NCBI RefSeq assembly: GCF_014858725.1
Contig: NZ_AQGV01000012.1
Span: 1,364,001 to 1,428,000, forward strand
From: Pseudoalteromonas aurantia 208
GTDB taxonomy: Bacteria > Pseudomonadota > Gammaproteobacteria > Enterobacterales > Alteromonadaceae
Length of the DNA stretch: 64,000 bases
Direction of reading: 5' to 3'
Numbering within the stretch: position 1 is the first letter of the stretch; every line of letters begins with the position of its first letter. Below are positions 8,565 to 16,687 of the stretch, one piece after another. The position numbers and the translations under genes are program-made. The notes under the pieces were generated by a model. The model saw only the letters and a program-made list of their open reading frames with translations, was not told the origin of the DNA and made no database searches.

Positions 8565-8813
8565 TTGGCTTTTATATGCATTGGTTTCGTAACTTTGATT
8601 CTTACTTACCACGCTCAAATTAAAGCGGGTGATAAGTGGAATAGTTTTTTAGTTTACGTATTTTCTGTTGCAACGTATTTATGCGCTTTATTTTTGAAGG
8701 ACATCGAAACTGAAAGTGATATGTTAAGTATTATTTATAGTATTTGCGCGATTTTTTTTATGTCTTCAACGCTATTCGTTACTTTGGCAATAAAGCCAGA
8801 TAAGTTTAGATGA
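8565..8813 (+). CDS. Small integral membrane protein, partner of the preceding gene
   Basis: 82 residues starting with TTG at 8565, supported by AGGAG 6-7 bases upstream; no in-frame ATG precedes the first membrane segment. Three hydrophobic segments lie at about 2-18, 26-44 and 53-74, with a short polar tail. It follows the 246-residue gene by 133 bases on the same strand. Two membrane-associated products in one plus-strand unit inside a minus-strand phage operon suggest they act together, for example in exclusion, but this is inference. Confidence 0.55.
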   Translation: MAFICIGFVTLILTYHAQIKAGDKWNSFLVYVFSVATYLCALFLKDIETESDMLSIIYSICAIFFMSSTLFVTLAIKPDKFR

Positions 8814-8847
8814 ATAATAATAGCAAGAGAGTTAAACCCAATTAACA

Positions 8848-9036
8848 TCAATCAGGTTTTATTCTCTTAGCCTCTTCAAGCTCTTTTTCTAACTTTAAAA
8901 GCGGTAATCCAAGGCGTTTACGTTGTTTAATATGTTTGCTCAACATGGTAATACCGGCTTTGAGCATCCACGGTTTTGGTTCGCTGCCACCGCTTAACTG
9001 TAAAGCGGTGAGCAGCGCAAAGTTGTTTTTATCCAT
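8848..9036 (-). CDS. Small phage protein of unknown function
   Basis: 62 residues, with its ATG directly after the stop codon of the 53-residue gene (TAAATG). The protein is basic and helical, ending in a Lys/Glu-rich helix (LLKLEKELEEAKRIK). No membrane segment is present. Tight linkage to the Mor region marks it as a phage gene. Its 3' end faces the plus-strand membrane-protein gene 35 bases away. Confidence 0.6.
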   Translation of the reverse strand: MDKNNFALLTALQLSGGSEPKPWMLKAGITMLSKHIKQRKRLGLPLLKLEKELEEAKRIKPD

Positions 9037-9198
9037 TTAAGGTTTAGCTGGGGCGATAGACTCGCCGCCATTTCTGCCAATAGTTGTGTCTATACAGTCA
9101 GTTTTTTCGGCATGTTTAGGTGAGCAACTAACATGGCCTAGCACATAACCAAGTGTGACTAGCCCTATAACAACAAGTTGTTTCATTGCTAAATTCAT
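9037..9198 (-). CDS. Small exported or membrane phage protein (53 aa)
   Basis: A 53-residue frame begins at the ATG at 9198, which overlaps the Mor stop (ATGA), and ends at 9037, directly before the next gene's ATG. It opens MNLAMKQLVVIGLVTLGYVL and has Cys25 after VS, like an export signal, with a short polar tail holding a second Cys at 35. The residue three before Cys25 is His and not Leu, so a true lipobox is doubtful. Size and location would suit an Rz1-like or other lysis accessory protein, but no partner spanin was found. Confidence 0.6.
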   Translation of the reverse strand: MNLAMKQLVVIGLVTLGYVLGHVSCSPKHAEKTDCIDTTIGRNGGESIAPAKP

Positions 9199-9578
9199 AA
9201 CTTAAACTCCATTTGCTGTTCACGGTAAACCTCGCTTGCTTCATACGCGTTGTACTCGTGTAGAATTTTGTTTATCCACTGGCGTGTAATTTTAAAGCGC
9301 TTTACCAGCTCTTGAATCGTCGTGCCTTTGGCCACTTCATTTACTATTGTTTGGTTACGTACTTGAGCGAGTACTTTGTTTAACATGGGTACTTGATATT
9401 GCTGCTCTGCATAGCGCGATAATGCAGTGCACATATCCATACCAAACACCTTTACAAATTCACAGTTTTGCGTGGGGTGCTTGGGGATATAAAACACCTG
9501 ACCGCCCTGCTCAGTGAGTACGCCTATGGCTTTTTCAACGCCCAACACATCGACAAATGCGCGAATGCCTGCGGGCAA
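9195..9578 (-). CDS. Mor-family phage transcriptional activator, N-terminus apparently frameshifted
   Basis: 127 residues as read from a TTG at 9578. The sequence LPAGIRAFVDVLGVEKA, the GGQVFYIP strand and the C-terminal helix-turn-helix (QNQ-like RNQTIVNEVAKG, then VKRFKITRQWINKIL) match Mor/C activators, which turn on Mu middle or late transcription. Homologues normally have some 10-15 more residues before LPAGIR. Here an ATG at 9625 overlaps the upstream stop and would encode such an extension, but that frame ends at a TAA at 9596-9598. A one-base shift near 9594-9601 would join MSELNVMS to IKVDLRALPAGI. It is either a mutated gene, a programmed shift, or a TTG start. Confidence 0.8.
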   Translation of the reverse strand: MPAGIRAFVDVLGVEKAIGVLTEQGGQVFYIPKHPTQNCEFVKVFGMDMCTALSRYAEQQYQVPMLNKVLAQVRNQTIVNEVAKGTTIQELVKRFKITRQWINKILHEYNAYEASEVYREQQMEFKL

Positions 9579-9617
9579 TGCTCTTAAGTCGACTTTTATT
9601 CACTCATGACATTTAGC

Positions 9618-9758
9618 TCACTCATCGATTAAGCCCTCTATGCTGTACGCGCGTTCAATGGCCCGTTCTTCTAGTATTGCTTCAACGGTTCTGCGCTGAC
9701 GACACCGTACAACATCTTTGGCACTTGGCTTTCTATAGCCTTGGTTTTCACTGAACAT
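9618..9758 (-). CDS. Small phage protein upstream of Mor (46 aa)
   Basis: A 46-residue frame from ATG at 9758 to TGA at 9618-9620. It is rich in Arg and Glu, with KPSAKDVVRCRQRRTVE in the middle and an acidic end (SIEGLIDE). Its stop overlaps the candidate ATG at 9625 of the Mor frame (GATGAGTGAG), the usual coupling in this operon. Similar short Arg-rich proteins are found before Mor in other Mu-like phages, as I recall. It may bind nucleic acid; the function is unknown. Confidence 0.6.
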   Translation of the reverse strand: MFSENQGYRKPSAKDVVRCRQRRTVEAILEERAIERAYSIEGLIDE

Positions 9759-9843
9759 TTCTCTGTTTGGGTTTATGGTAATATGGTAATTCGCTGGTGA
9801 TTAAATTAAGCTTTTTGTCACCACCACTGCCGTTATAAACGAA
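9748..9843 (-). pseudogene. C-terminal fragment of an upstream phage gene
   Basis: About 31 codons in an open frame with no start codon end at a TGA at 9748-9750 that overlaps the next gene's ATG. The peptide (GGDKKLNLITSELPYYHKPK and a short end) looks like natural coding sequence. An in-frame TAA at 9844-9846 closes it upstream. The overlap is typical of this operon, so this is probably the tail of an early or middle phage gene whose front has been lost. It marks the edge of recognisable phage sequence. Confidence 0.5.
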
Positions 9844-10180
9844 TTAAACTCCTGCTAGTGATTGGGCTATTGGTTTGGTCATTAATGATAGAAATTTTTT
9901 GCGATACAAATATTATGTTAAATTTACTGTGGTTCTATATTTTAAGGCCTTTTGCCCACTCTTTTTAATAGGGTTATTAGATTACTTGACGTTATACATA
10001 TCAACAACTGCGCACTCATTTCTATTTCATGATCACTAAGTACCAAGGTTTATTTTACATATGAAACATTGAATTTAATTTAAAAAAATTTAATCATAGG
10101 GCCTAAAAATAATTGGCTGATGTCAAACTCATGATTCGTTTGATTTCACTCATATAAAATTTGGATTGCTTTGTTATATT
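9844..10180. other. Gene-free junction between prophage remnant and chromosome
   Basis: Some 340 AT-rich bases without a convincing frame. A Mu-type end would be expected here if the phage were complete, but I cannot point to transposase-binding repeats or a 5-bp target duplication. The promoter of the membrane-protein gene at 10181 should lie in the last 100 bases. Confidence 0.4.
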
Positions 10181-10723
10181 ATGAACATTAAATATATTTT
10201 TATTAGCATCATATCAGTACTTTCTTTGTCGATATGCTCTCACTTTTTTGCTATTGGCCACAACTTAACTTGGATTGGATTTACCCAGCCGCAACAGTTT
10301 ATTTTATTATTGTTAAGGTTACTGTTTTTATCACTCATCGTTGAGCGTATTGTCGAATTGTATGTCATAGCTTACCGACAACCTGGAAAAATTAAACTCG
10401 TAAATAGAATTGATAATGGCAATAAAGATGAACGGATTGAAGCGACAGAATTATTAGCTAGCTACCGGGCAGAAACAACAAAACAAGCTGGCATTGTAGG
10501 GTTTTTAATAGGTTTAACCATGGGGCTAGTTGGAATACGTATTTTTTCAGATGTATTTTCTTTTTCGGGGATCCCTACACTACAGCTCATTTTGTTCAAT
10601 GCATTTGAATTATTTACGATGGGTGCGCTAATGGCCGGTGGGTCAAAAGGAATTAATAAAATAGTTAGCGGTATTGAAGCTTTTGCAAGTATAGGAAAAC
10701 GCAAGTCTGCGCATTCTGATTGA
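10181..10723 (+). CDS. Integral membrane protein of unknown function
   Basis: 180 residues from the ATG at 10181; a TTG 15 bases earlier is in frame but adds nothing hydrophobic. Hydrophobic segments lie at about 3-22, 36-58, 102-120 and 130-150. A polar loop of about 40 residues between the second and third (PGKIKLVNRIDNGNKDERIE) probably faces the cytoplasm. The C-terminus is basic. No domain is recognised and it stands alone next to the prophage edge. Confidence 0.6.
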   Translation: MNIKYIFISIISVLSLSICSHFFAIGHNLTWIGFTQPQQFILLLLRLLFLSLIVERIVELYVIAYRQPGKIKLVNRIDNGNKDERIEATELLASYRAETTKQAGIVGFLIGLTMGLVGIRIFSDVFSFSGIPTLQLILFNAFELFTMGALMAGGSKGINKIVSGIEAFASIGKRKSAHSD

Positions 10724-10752
10724 GCATTACCAGTTCTTTCGTGTTGAAATAT

Positions 10753-10783
10753 ATGGTCATTTACATTATGTTAAAATGACCAT
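10753..10783. terminator. Hairpin between convergent genes
   Basis: ATGGTCATTT and AAATGACCAT form a perfect 10-bp stem around an 11-base loop, 30 bases from the ends of two convergent genes. There is no long T run on either side, so termination is likely but not certain. Confidence 0.5.
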
Positions 10784-10813
10784 GAACTTTAATTGGCAAC
10801 GCTAAGGGTGCAA

Positions 10814-11209
10814 TTACTTCCCAATTTTTTTAAATTTTAGTGGGCCTGTTTTTCCATCTGAGCTGTAATAGCCAACTAACTGCGTACCGTCATTTGAAAG
10901 TGCCAAAGTATGAGTGCCTTCTGTAGTCCAACCAGGTATAGCTTGAGTCACCTTAACCTTATATTCTATCGTATTTCCTGAACGACTTCCGATACCATAC
11001 TCAACCAGGGGAAGACCTTTAAACTCTACGTAATGGGTTATATATATAGCGTCTTTATCTTGGGATACAATCATGTGTCCATTTTTAAAATGTTCATTAT
11101 TTACATCCTCCCAAAGACCATTAATATTTTTTGTCTGTGCTGCAGAAACAGAAAACACAGCTAGAAAAGTACTTACAAATAACAAGGTTAATGAATTGTA
11201 TTTTTTCAT
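10814..11209 (-). CDS. Small secreted protein of unknown function
   Basis: 131 residues from the ATG at 11209, with TGGAG 7 bases upstream. A Sec signal peptide covers residues 1-20 and ends near VSAAQ. The mature part (about 110 residues) is predicted to be mostly beta strand, with the pattern GLWEDVNNEHFKNGHMIVSQ and a closing YYSSDGKTGPLKFKK. Such a plan fits a small periplasmic beta-barrel or lipocalin-like fold; no family was recognised. It is monocistronic. Confidence 0.65.
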   Translation of the reverse strand: MKKYNSLTLLFVSTFLAVFSVSAAQTKNINGLWEDVNNEHFKNGHMIVSQDKDAIYITHYVEFKGLPLVEYGIGSRSGNTIEYKVKVTQAIPGWTTEGTHTLALSNDGTQLVGYYSSDGKTGPLKFKKIGK

Positions 11210-11436
11210 CGCTAACTCCATAGCATAAGTATTCCAATAGATTCTGAGACAATGTAGCGTTTAATGAGCTTTATTTCAATTGAGAACGATTACAATATAT
11301 TTAAAACACTTGCGGCCTTTGCTTATAACTGGATAGTTTCTGAAAGCATTGAAAATAAAACACGAAAATTAGTGATTAATAATATATAAAGATTATTATC
11401 GTAGCTATGAATTCAATATTTAAAAACCATAGATAT

Positions 11437-11462
11437 AAAAATCCCCACAACTGTGGGGATTT
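11437..11462 (-). terminator. Rho-independent terminator of the bkd operon
   Basis: AAATCCCCACA / TGTGGGGATTT form an 11-bp stem with a two-base centre, followed on the minus strand by TTTTTATAT. It lies about 40 bases after the E2 stop codon. Confidence 0.85.
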
Positions 11463-11500
11463 GAGAGTCAGGCACTATTGAAAACGTGACAAAGTAGATC

Positions 11501-13063
11501 TTAGCTCATTGCCATCATCATTTTGGCAGGATTTTCTAAGTAGGCTTTCCATAAGTTATTAAAGCGTGCGATTGTACCACCATCTATTACACGGTGATCG
11601 CCAGACCAGCTAACTTGCATTATTGAGCGTGATACGACATTACCTTGCTCATCGAAGCGTGGTAAATGTTGTAATTTACCCAGTGCAACAATGGCGACTT
11701 CTGGTTTATTAATGATAGGCGTTGCGGTTGTGCCACCAATTGCACCAATGTTTGAAATTGAAATCGTGCCACCTTTTAAATCATTTGGTGAGACTCGCCC
11801 TTCTCTTGCGGCATTGGTTAAACGAGTTACTTCTTGAGCAACATCAACAATTGATTTATTTTGGCACTGTTTAATGTTCGGGACTAATAAGCCCAGTTTA
11901 GAATCAACCGCCATGCCAATATTATGATCATCAAAATATGTTAGTTCAGTACACGCATCATTCACTTGTGAGTTAACAATTGGAAACGCTTTAATTGCTA
12001 AAGACAATGCCTTAATGAAAAATGGCATCATGGTTAGCTTTATACCGTCTTTTGCATATTGCTCTTTTAGATCTTTCCGTAGAGCGATTATGTCAGTTAA
12101 ATCAATTTCATCACTAAATGTAAAGTGCGGGATCGTTGAAACGGATGCGACCATTTGTTTCGCCATAGCCGCTTTCATGCCTCGAATTGGTTCAACGCGT
12201 GTGCTGTTTCCTATGATTTCAACTGATTTATTCACAATATCAGTTTGCGTGTCGACTTTGTCATCCGATGTATTTACTGGTGCTTGCTCAGTATTACCTG
12301 ATACAAAGCGAGCTATATCTTCTTTATAAACCCGTCCATTTTTACCCGAGCCTGGCACTAGATTAATATCCAGATCTCTTTCTTTTGCTAACCTTCTTAC
12401 CGCCGGAGATGCAATCGCTTTGCCATTTGCAGCGAGTTGTGTTTTTACTGGTTCAGCAGCAGTTTTTATGTTTTCTGTTGGGGTCTGTGAAGTGACACTT
12501 TGATTTGAAGTTCCACCACTGTCACCAGCTAAACGCATTTGAAATAACGGGCTATGTACCTGTGCAATCTCACCTTTTTGGTAATAGAGCTTTTCAACAA
12601 CTCCATCATATTTAGCCGGTATTTGGACCAATGCTTTGTCAGTCATAACATCGCACACAGCTTGATCTTCTTTAATCTCATCCCCTTGTGCAACAAGCCA
12701 TTCGACAATTTCACATTCGACAATTCCTTCACCGATATCAGGTAAAATAAAATCTTCAAAATGTGTTGCTGAATCTACATTATCTTGCGTGTTATTTGTC
12801 GGCGAATCATTGACTGACTCCACGCCAGCAACTTCCATTGCAAAAAGTGGCTCATGTACCTTAGCGATTTCACCTTTAGCATAATGTAACGTTGTTATCA
12901 CGCCATCATGTACAGCAGGAATTTGAACAAGTGCTTTATCTGTCATAACATCACAAATTGGCTGATCTTCTTTCACTTCATCACCGACAGCAACAAGCCA
13001 TTCGACAACTTCGCACTCCACAATACCTTCACCAATATCAGGTAGAATAAATTCTTTAGCCAT
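11501..13063 (-). CDS. bkdB: Branched-chain alpha-keto acid dehydrogenase E2 (dihydrolipoyl acyltransferase)
   Basis: 520 residues. Two lipoyl domains occupy about 1-78 and 103-180, with the lipoylated lysines in DKA at 43 and 143. A peripheral subunit-binding domain covers about 217-253 (ASPAVRRLAKERDLD), and the acyltransferase domain fills the rest, with catalytic His490 and Asp494 in DHRVIDGG. Linkers are Thr/Ser/Asn rich. The enzyme moves the branched acyl group from E1-bound thiamine diphosphate to CoA in Val, Leu and Ile breakdown. It is the third gene of the operon, 9 bases after E1 beta. Two lipoyl domains are more than the single one in the Pseudomonas enzyme. A dedicated E3 is not encoded here. 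Confidence 0.93.
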   Translation of the reverse strand: MAKEFILPDIGEGIVECEVVEWLVAVGDEVKEDQPICDVMTDKALVQIPAVHDGVITTLHYAKGEIAKVHEPLFAMEVAGVESVNDSPTNNTQDNVDSATHFEDFILPDIGEGIVECEIVEWLVAQGDEIKEDQAVCDVMTDKALVQIPAKYDGVVEKLYYQKGEIAQVHSPLFQMRLAGDSGGTSNQSVTSQTPTENIKTAAEPVKTQLAANGKAIASPAVRRLAKERDLDINLVPGSGKNGRVYKEDIARFVSGNTEQAPVNTSDDKVDTQTDIVNKSVEIIGNSTRVEPIRGMKAAMAKQMVASVSTIPHFTFSDEIDLTDIIALRKDLKEQYAKDGIKLTMMPFFIKALSLAIKAFPIVNSQVNDACTELTYFDDHNIGMAVDSKLGLLVPNIKQCQNKSIVDVAQEVTRLTNAAREGRVSPNDLKGGTISISNIGAIGGTTATPIINKPEVAIVALGKLQHLPRFDEQGNVVSRSIMQVSWSGDHRVIDGGTIARFNNLWKAYLENPAKMMMAMS

Positions 13064-13072
13064 GACTACTCC

Positions 13073-14050
13073 TTAAAACTCTACAGACTTTTTAATTGCA
13101 GCAAATACTTTAAGCGCATCTGGCACATATTCTTTTTCTAACGCTAATGGATATGGCGTGTCGAGACCACACACTCTAGCGATAGGTGATTCTAAGTGTA
13201 AAAAGCATGTTTCTTGAATCGTGGCTGCTATTTCCGCACCAAAACCATTTGTGATTGGTGCTTCATGACTAATAATGAGTCTACCCGTTTTCACAACAGA
13301 CTTAGCTATTGTGTCAACATCCCACGGTAGAATGCTACGCAAGTCAATGATCTCACAACTAACCCCTGCTTCTTCTGCCTTTTGAGCTGCTTGCTCGATG
13401 ATCTCCATTTGGGCTCCCCATGCTAAAAGAGTGACGTCTGTACCCTCTTTCACCACTTCAGCCTTGCCGATTTCGATACTATAGTCTTCTTCAGGCACCT
13501 CGCCAATCGACGCACGATACAAACGTTTGGGCTCAAAGAAAATAACGGGGTTATCGTCTTGAATACATGCACGTAACAAACCCTTTGCTTGGTATGGATT
13601 ACGTGGCACAACCAGTTTTAATCCTGGAGTATGGGCGAAATATGCTTCAGGTGATTGTGAATGATATAACCCTCCTGCGATACCACCACCATATGGTGTA
13701 CGAATGGTCAAATTACCTACATCGAATTCATTGCCACTGCGGTAGCGGAACTTGGCAGATTCATTGACGATTTGGTCAAATGCAGGGAAGATGTAATCAG
13801 CAAATTGGATCTCGGCTAATGCCGGCGCACCAAAAGCGGCCAAACCATTAGCAAAACCTAAGATACCCTGTTCCGTCAGTGGTGTATTGAAAACACGGTG
13901 TTTACCATACTTCTCTTGTAAACCTGATGTGGCTCTGAAAACGCCACCAAAATGACCTACATCTTCACCAAAAATACACGCTTGGTTATGTTCAGCCATT
14001 GTAATATCGAGTGCCGAGTTAATGGCGTGTAACATGTTCATTTTAGCCAT
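13073..14050 (-). CDS. bkdA2: Branched-chain alpha-keto acid dehydrogenase E1 beta subunit
   Basis: 325 residues, full length for the family. The N-terminal pyrimidine-binding domain has [15 protein letters not shown] near 27-41 and the [15 protein letters not shown] block. The C-terminal transketolase-like domain has LLAWGAQME and the [18 protein letters not shown] stretch. It forms the alpha2beta2 thiamine diphosphate enzyme with the preceding gene, whose stop overlaps this start (TAATG), so synthesis is coupled. Confidence 0.93.
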   Translation of the reverse strand: MAKMNMLHAINSALDITMAEHNQACIFGEDVGHFGGVFRATSGLQEKYGKHRVFNTPLTEQGILGFANGLAAFGAPALAEIQFADYIFPAFDQIVNESAKFRYRSGNEFDVGNLTIRTPYGGGIAGGLYHSQSPEAYFAHTPGLKLVVPRNPYQAKGLLRACIQDDNPVIFFEPKRLYRASIGEVPEEDYSIEIGKAEVVKEGTDVTLLAWGAQMEIIEQAAQKAEEAGVSCEIIDLRSILPWDVDTIAKSVVKTGRLIISHEAPITNGFGAEIAATIQETCFLHLESPIARVCGLDTPYPLALEKEYVPDALKVFAAIKKSVEF

Positions 14051-15267
14051 TATTTAATTCTCCCTGCGGTCACTGGATATGCTTCTGGATGTTGTTTTAT
14101 GTGCTCTTTAAGTTCTTCGTATTGTTTTTGCAAAGCCGGTATCGGTTGATCATATACATCTGATACTAACTCTTCGAGCGCTGGCTTTTGAATTTTTTCT
14201 GCTACTTTTAATGCTGCTAAAATATCTTCTCTGATCTTATCTTTTTCAGCTTCATCTTCTTGCTCATTTAGCCACCCTTGTTTTAATAGCCATTTCTTGT
14301 AACGTTCAATTGGGCAGCTATCTTTAAATTCGGCTTCTTCTTCTTTACTACGATACCCAGATGGATCATCAGATGTTGAATGGGCACCTAAACGATAAGC
14401 GATAGACTCAATTAAAATGGGTTCACCATTTTCAACAGCCATTTTTCTAGCAGCTTGCGTTGCTGCAAACACTGCTAATGCATCACCGCCATCCACTCGA
14501 ATCGTTTTTATGCCGTAACCTACGCCGCGAGAGGCGATCCCGTCGCCTTTAAACTGCTCGTCGGCTGGAGTCGAAATTGCATAACCGTTGTTTCTTGCAA
14601 AGAATAATACCGGCGCCTCATGCACTGCGGCCATATTCAAACCTGCATGAAAGTCACCTTCAGACGCGGCGCCTTCGCCAAAATAACAAATGGTCAAATT
14701 ATCAATTTCAGAACTAAGTTCACCGGTTTTAGGATCAATATGTTTTAGTTTCTGTCCATAGGCATACCCTGTTGCTTGTGGGATCTGGGTACCTAAAGGC
14801 GATGAAATAGTTAGGTAGTGTAATTCATTTGAACCGTAATGAACGGGCATTTGACGCCCTTTACCCAAGTCTTTTTCGTTAGAGAAAAGCTGGTTCATAA
14901 ACTGTTCTAGAGTGAAACCTCGGTATGCCAATGCTGCTTGTTCACGATACTGGGCCATGATCATATCTTCTGGCTTAAGCGCAGCTGCACTTGCTGTAAT
15001 TGCAGCTTCTTCTCCTAAGCACTGCATATAAAAACTCACTCGCCCTTGGCGCTGTGCAGCTTGCATACGCTCATCTAATAAACGAATAAAGCGCATGGTC
15101 GAATATAGGTTTAAAGCAGTTTCTTGATCGATATCAGGGGCTGTTGCGCCTTCTAATATCTCTCCATTTTCACCAAGTATTGTCAGTGTTGGAATATTTA
15201 GGGCATGGCTATCAATAAACTTCAGCGCATGACTGATATTTAGCGATATGTTATTGGGGTTAGTCAT
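14050..15267 (-). CDS. bkdA1: Branched-chain alpha-keto acid dehydrogenase E1 alpha subunit
   Basis: 405 residues. The thiamine diphosphate motif is [17 protein letters not shown], ending at the Asn pair in FFARNNGYA, at about 195-225. The conserved loop [20 protein letters not shown], which orders on cofactor binding, follows near 290-310. The enzyme decarboxylates the 2-keto acids from Val, Leu and Ile. It heads the operon E1 alpha-E1 beta-E2. About 150 bases upstream is a perfect palindrome of LiuR type, so induction by branched-chain amino-acid catabolites is likely. Confidence 0.93.
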   Translation of the reverse strand: MTNPNNISLNISHALKFIDSHALNIPTLTILGENGEILEGATAPDIDQETALNLYSTMRFIRLLDERMQAAQRQGRVSFYMQCLGEEAAITASAAALKPEDMIMAQYREQAALAYRGFTLEQFMNQLFSNEKDLGKGRQMPVHYGSNELHYLTISSPLGTQIPQATGYAYGQKLKHIDPKTGELSSEIDNLTICYFGEGAASEGDFHAGLNMAAVHEAPVLFFARNNGYAISTPADEQFKGDGIASRGVGYGIKTIRVDGGDALAVFAATQAARKMAVENGEPILIESIAYRLGAHSTSDDPSGYRSKEEEAEFKDSCPIERYKKWLLKQGWLNEQEDEAEKDKIREDILAALKVAEKIQKPALEELVSDVYDQPIPALQKQYEELKEHIKQHPEAYPVTAGRIK

Positions 15268-15412
15268 AACCTACCTTCTCTTGTTGTCGAAACACATTTG
15301 CAAACTATGAGACACCAATTTTTGAGCTTTGGAATATCTACACATTCGCGTTATTTCTTATACGAATAATCTGTGCGACAAATGCAAATTGATTAAATTA
15401 AAGCAACCTTCA

Positions 15413-15430
15413 CTTTACGTTAACGTAAAG
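15413..15430. promoter_or_regulatory. Candidate LiuR operator upstream of the bkd operon
   Basis: CTTTACGTTAACGTAAAG is a perfect 18-bp palindrome. As I recall, the MerR-family regulator LiuR of gammaproteobacteria binds a palindrome of the form TTTACGTwAACGTAAA before genes for branched-chain amino-acid breakdown. On the minus strand TTGAAT lies upstream and TAAAGT follows 17 bases later, so the palindrome fills the spacer of a plausible promoter, as MerR-type operators do. Its centre lies about 155 bases before the E1 alpha start. Confidence 0.7.
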
Positions 15431-15463
15431 GGTTATTCAACTGATAGTAGGTGAATAACCCTT
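15428..15463 (-). terminator. Hairpin downstream of astE, abutting the LiuR palindrome
   Basis: AAGGGTTATTCA pairs perfectly with TGAATAACCCTT over 12 bp, with a 12-base loop. It lies 65 bases after the astE stop and overlaps the last bases of the palindrome. The tail on the minus strand is only TTTACG, so termination may be incomplete. Confidence 0.6.
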
Positions 15464-15527
15464 AATTTGCATTATATAAGTTGGAAAGTTTTCGATACGG
15501 AAATAAAAAACCTTTTATAACAACGAA

Positions 15528-16562
15528 TTAAATGAATTTTTCATTTATTTCCATTGGAATAACAGTTAACAGTGCACGTTGACCTAGTGCAACTTTGGCA
15601 TTTGGAAAGATTATAGCCTCACCCTCGACTTCCGCAAAATACTGTGTATCACCATCTGTAGCCAATAACGCATTTTTAGAAAAACCCGTGAAATTCACTG
15701 CGCTGTCAGGGAATGGGAAAGAAAATTCATCATGTATTCGGTTTATTGTTCGATGAACTTGAAACAACTCAAAGTCTTGCGCATTAAAATCTCGATATTT
15801 CACTTCCTCTTGGCTAATTAATGCGGTCAATGTATCTTTGGTTTTTGCAAATCTAGCCATGTCATTTTCACCGAATGGTTTTACTTGCCCAAGTTCGACG
15901 GTAAAGGCATCGGCACCAAATTGAAATGACGAGAAATAACTAAAGGTTGTTGCTGCAGAACGCATTGTTAATACCGTATTTACGCCACAAGACAGTAAAA
16001 ACTGTAATTGTTGTTTTTTCCATGGTTTGCCATGCAAATATGGATAGACCGCAAATTTTTCATTTTTAGAACCACGAATTGCCGTATGCAAATCGTAATG
16101 GCAGCGGTAACGCCCTTCTTCTACACTGGTAAAGAAGTCAGTCACATAGGTTTCTAATTTTGCTGCTCGAACGCGTTCTGGGTTTGTGATCTCTCCCTTT
16201 GCATGTTCACCATTAAAGAGTCGATTTAAGTTTTCTTCAACAAATCGGTTAGCGATATTAATTGATTTCGGGTTACCATAAATAAACAATACTCGCTGTT
16301 TTAGGGTGAGTTCGCCCTTTATGACCGATTGAATTAACTGATCGCATATTTCGATTGGAGCTGTTTCATTACCATGTACCGCACTTGATAGAACAATATC
16401 CTTTGAGGTGTTGCCTTGGGGAGTAAACTGAATAACGCCTGTATCAAGTACTTCCACTAATGTGCCGTTATCCAGCGTGAAATTGCTAGCCGGTAAGTCG
16501 AATTCATTTTCACGTGTTAGGGTTAAAAAATCCCCAGTTTTCTTTAATGCTTCAAGGTACAT
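15528..16562 (-). CDS. astE: Succinylglutamate desuccinylase
   Basis: 344 residues from the ATG at 16562, with GGTGG before it; a longer frame to 16676 would run through the pgm terminator and is unlikely. Zinc ligands are the His and Glu of [10 protein letters not shown] and the His of [10 protein letters not shown]; the catalytic Glu is in [12 protein letters not shown]. It releases glutamate from succinylglutamate, the last step of the arginine succinyltransferase (AST) pathway. The other ast genes are not in the window. It stands between two hairpins as a single-gene unit. Confidence 0.9.
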   Translation of the reverse strand: MYLEALKKTGDFLTLTRENEFDLPASNFTLDNGTLVEVLDTGVIQFTPQGNTSKDIVLSSAVHGNETAPIEICDQLIQSVIKGELTLKQRVLFIYGNPKSINIANRFVEENLNRLFNGEHAKGEITNPERVRAAKLETYVTDFFTSVEEGRYRCHYDLHTAIRGSKNEKFAVYPYLHGKPWKKQQLQFLLSCGVNTVLTMRSAATTFSYFSSFQFGADAFTVELGQVKPFGENDMARFAKTKDTLTALISQEEVKYRDFNAQDFELFQVHRTINRIHDEFSFPFPDSAVNFTGFSKNALLATDGDTQYFAEVEGEAIIFPNAKVALGQRALLTVIPMEINEKFI

Positions 16563-16644
16563 ACAGCCACCTGTTATAATAATGTGAGAGTAAATACCCT
16601 TAATTAACCCGACTACAATGACGTCTGTCCGCTTATTTAAGGAT

Positions 16645-16673
16645 ACAAAAAAGCCATGCATCACGCATGGCTT
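16645..16673 (-). terminator. Rho-independent terminator of seqA-pgm
   Basis: AAGCCATGC and GCATGGCTT form a 9-bp stem around ATCAC, followed on the minus strand by TTTTTTG. It lies 15 bases after the pgm stop. Confidence 0.9.
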
Positions 16674-16687
16674 CAAATAAAAATAAG

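Larger units (their letters stand above)
1..9843 (-). mobile_element. Mu-like prophage, partial (late regulator, lysis, packaging, portal and MuF genes)
   Basis: A run of tightly packed minus-strand genes with stop/start overlaps carries, in transcription order, a Mor-like activator, small late genes, lysozyme, DUF1804-type small terminase, large terminase, DUF935-type portal and a MuF head protein. This is the order known for phage Mu and its relatives. The run leaves the window at base 1, so capsid and tail genes should lie beyond. On the other side the phage stops just upstream of Mor in a C-terminal gene fragment. No repressor, transposase A or B gene is present between that fragment and the chromosomal gene at 10181. 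The prophage is therefore probably truncated there or unusually arranged. The outer limit at 9843 is my estimate from the end of phage-like coding. Confidence 0.85.

Noticed and set aside
11270..11300. Possible Fur box (TTGAGAACGATTAC)
   Set aside because: Only part of the 19-bp consensus matches, and the adjacent gene has no known link to iron. It is too weak to list.
12015..12329. Plus-strand frame of 104 codons in the bkd region
   Set aside because: It is antisense to the E2 catalytic domain and has no features of its own.
15528..16676. Longer astE frame starting at 16676
   Set aside because: The extra 38 residues are encoded across the pgm terminator hairpin and do not look like the family; the ATG at 16562 matches known starts.
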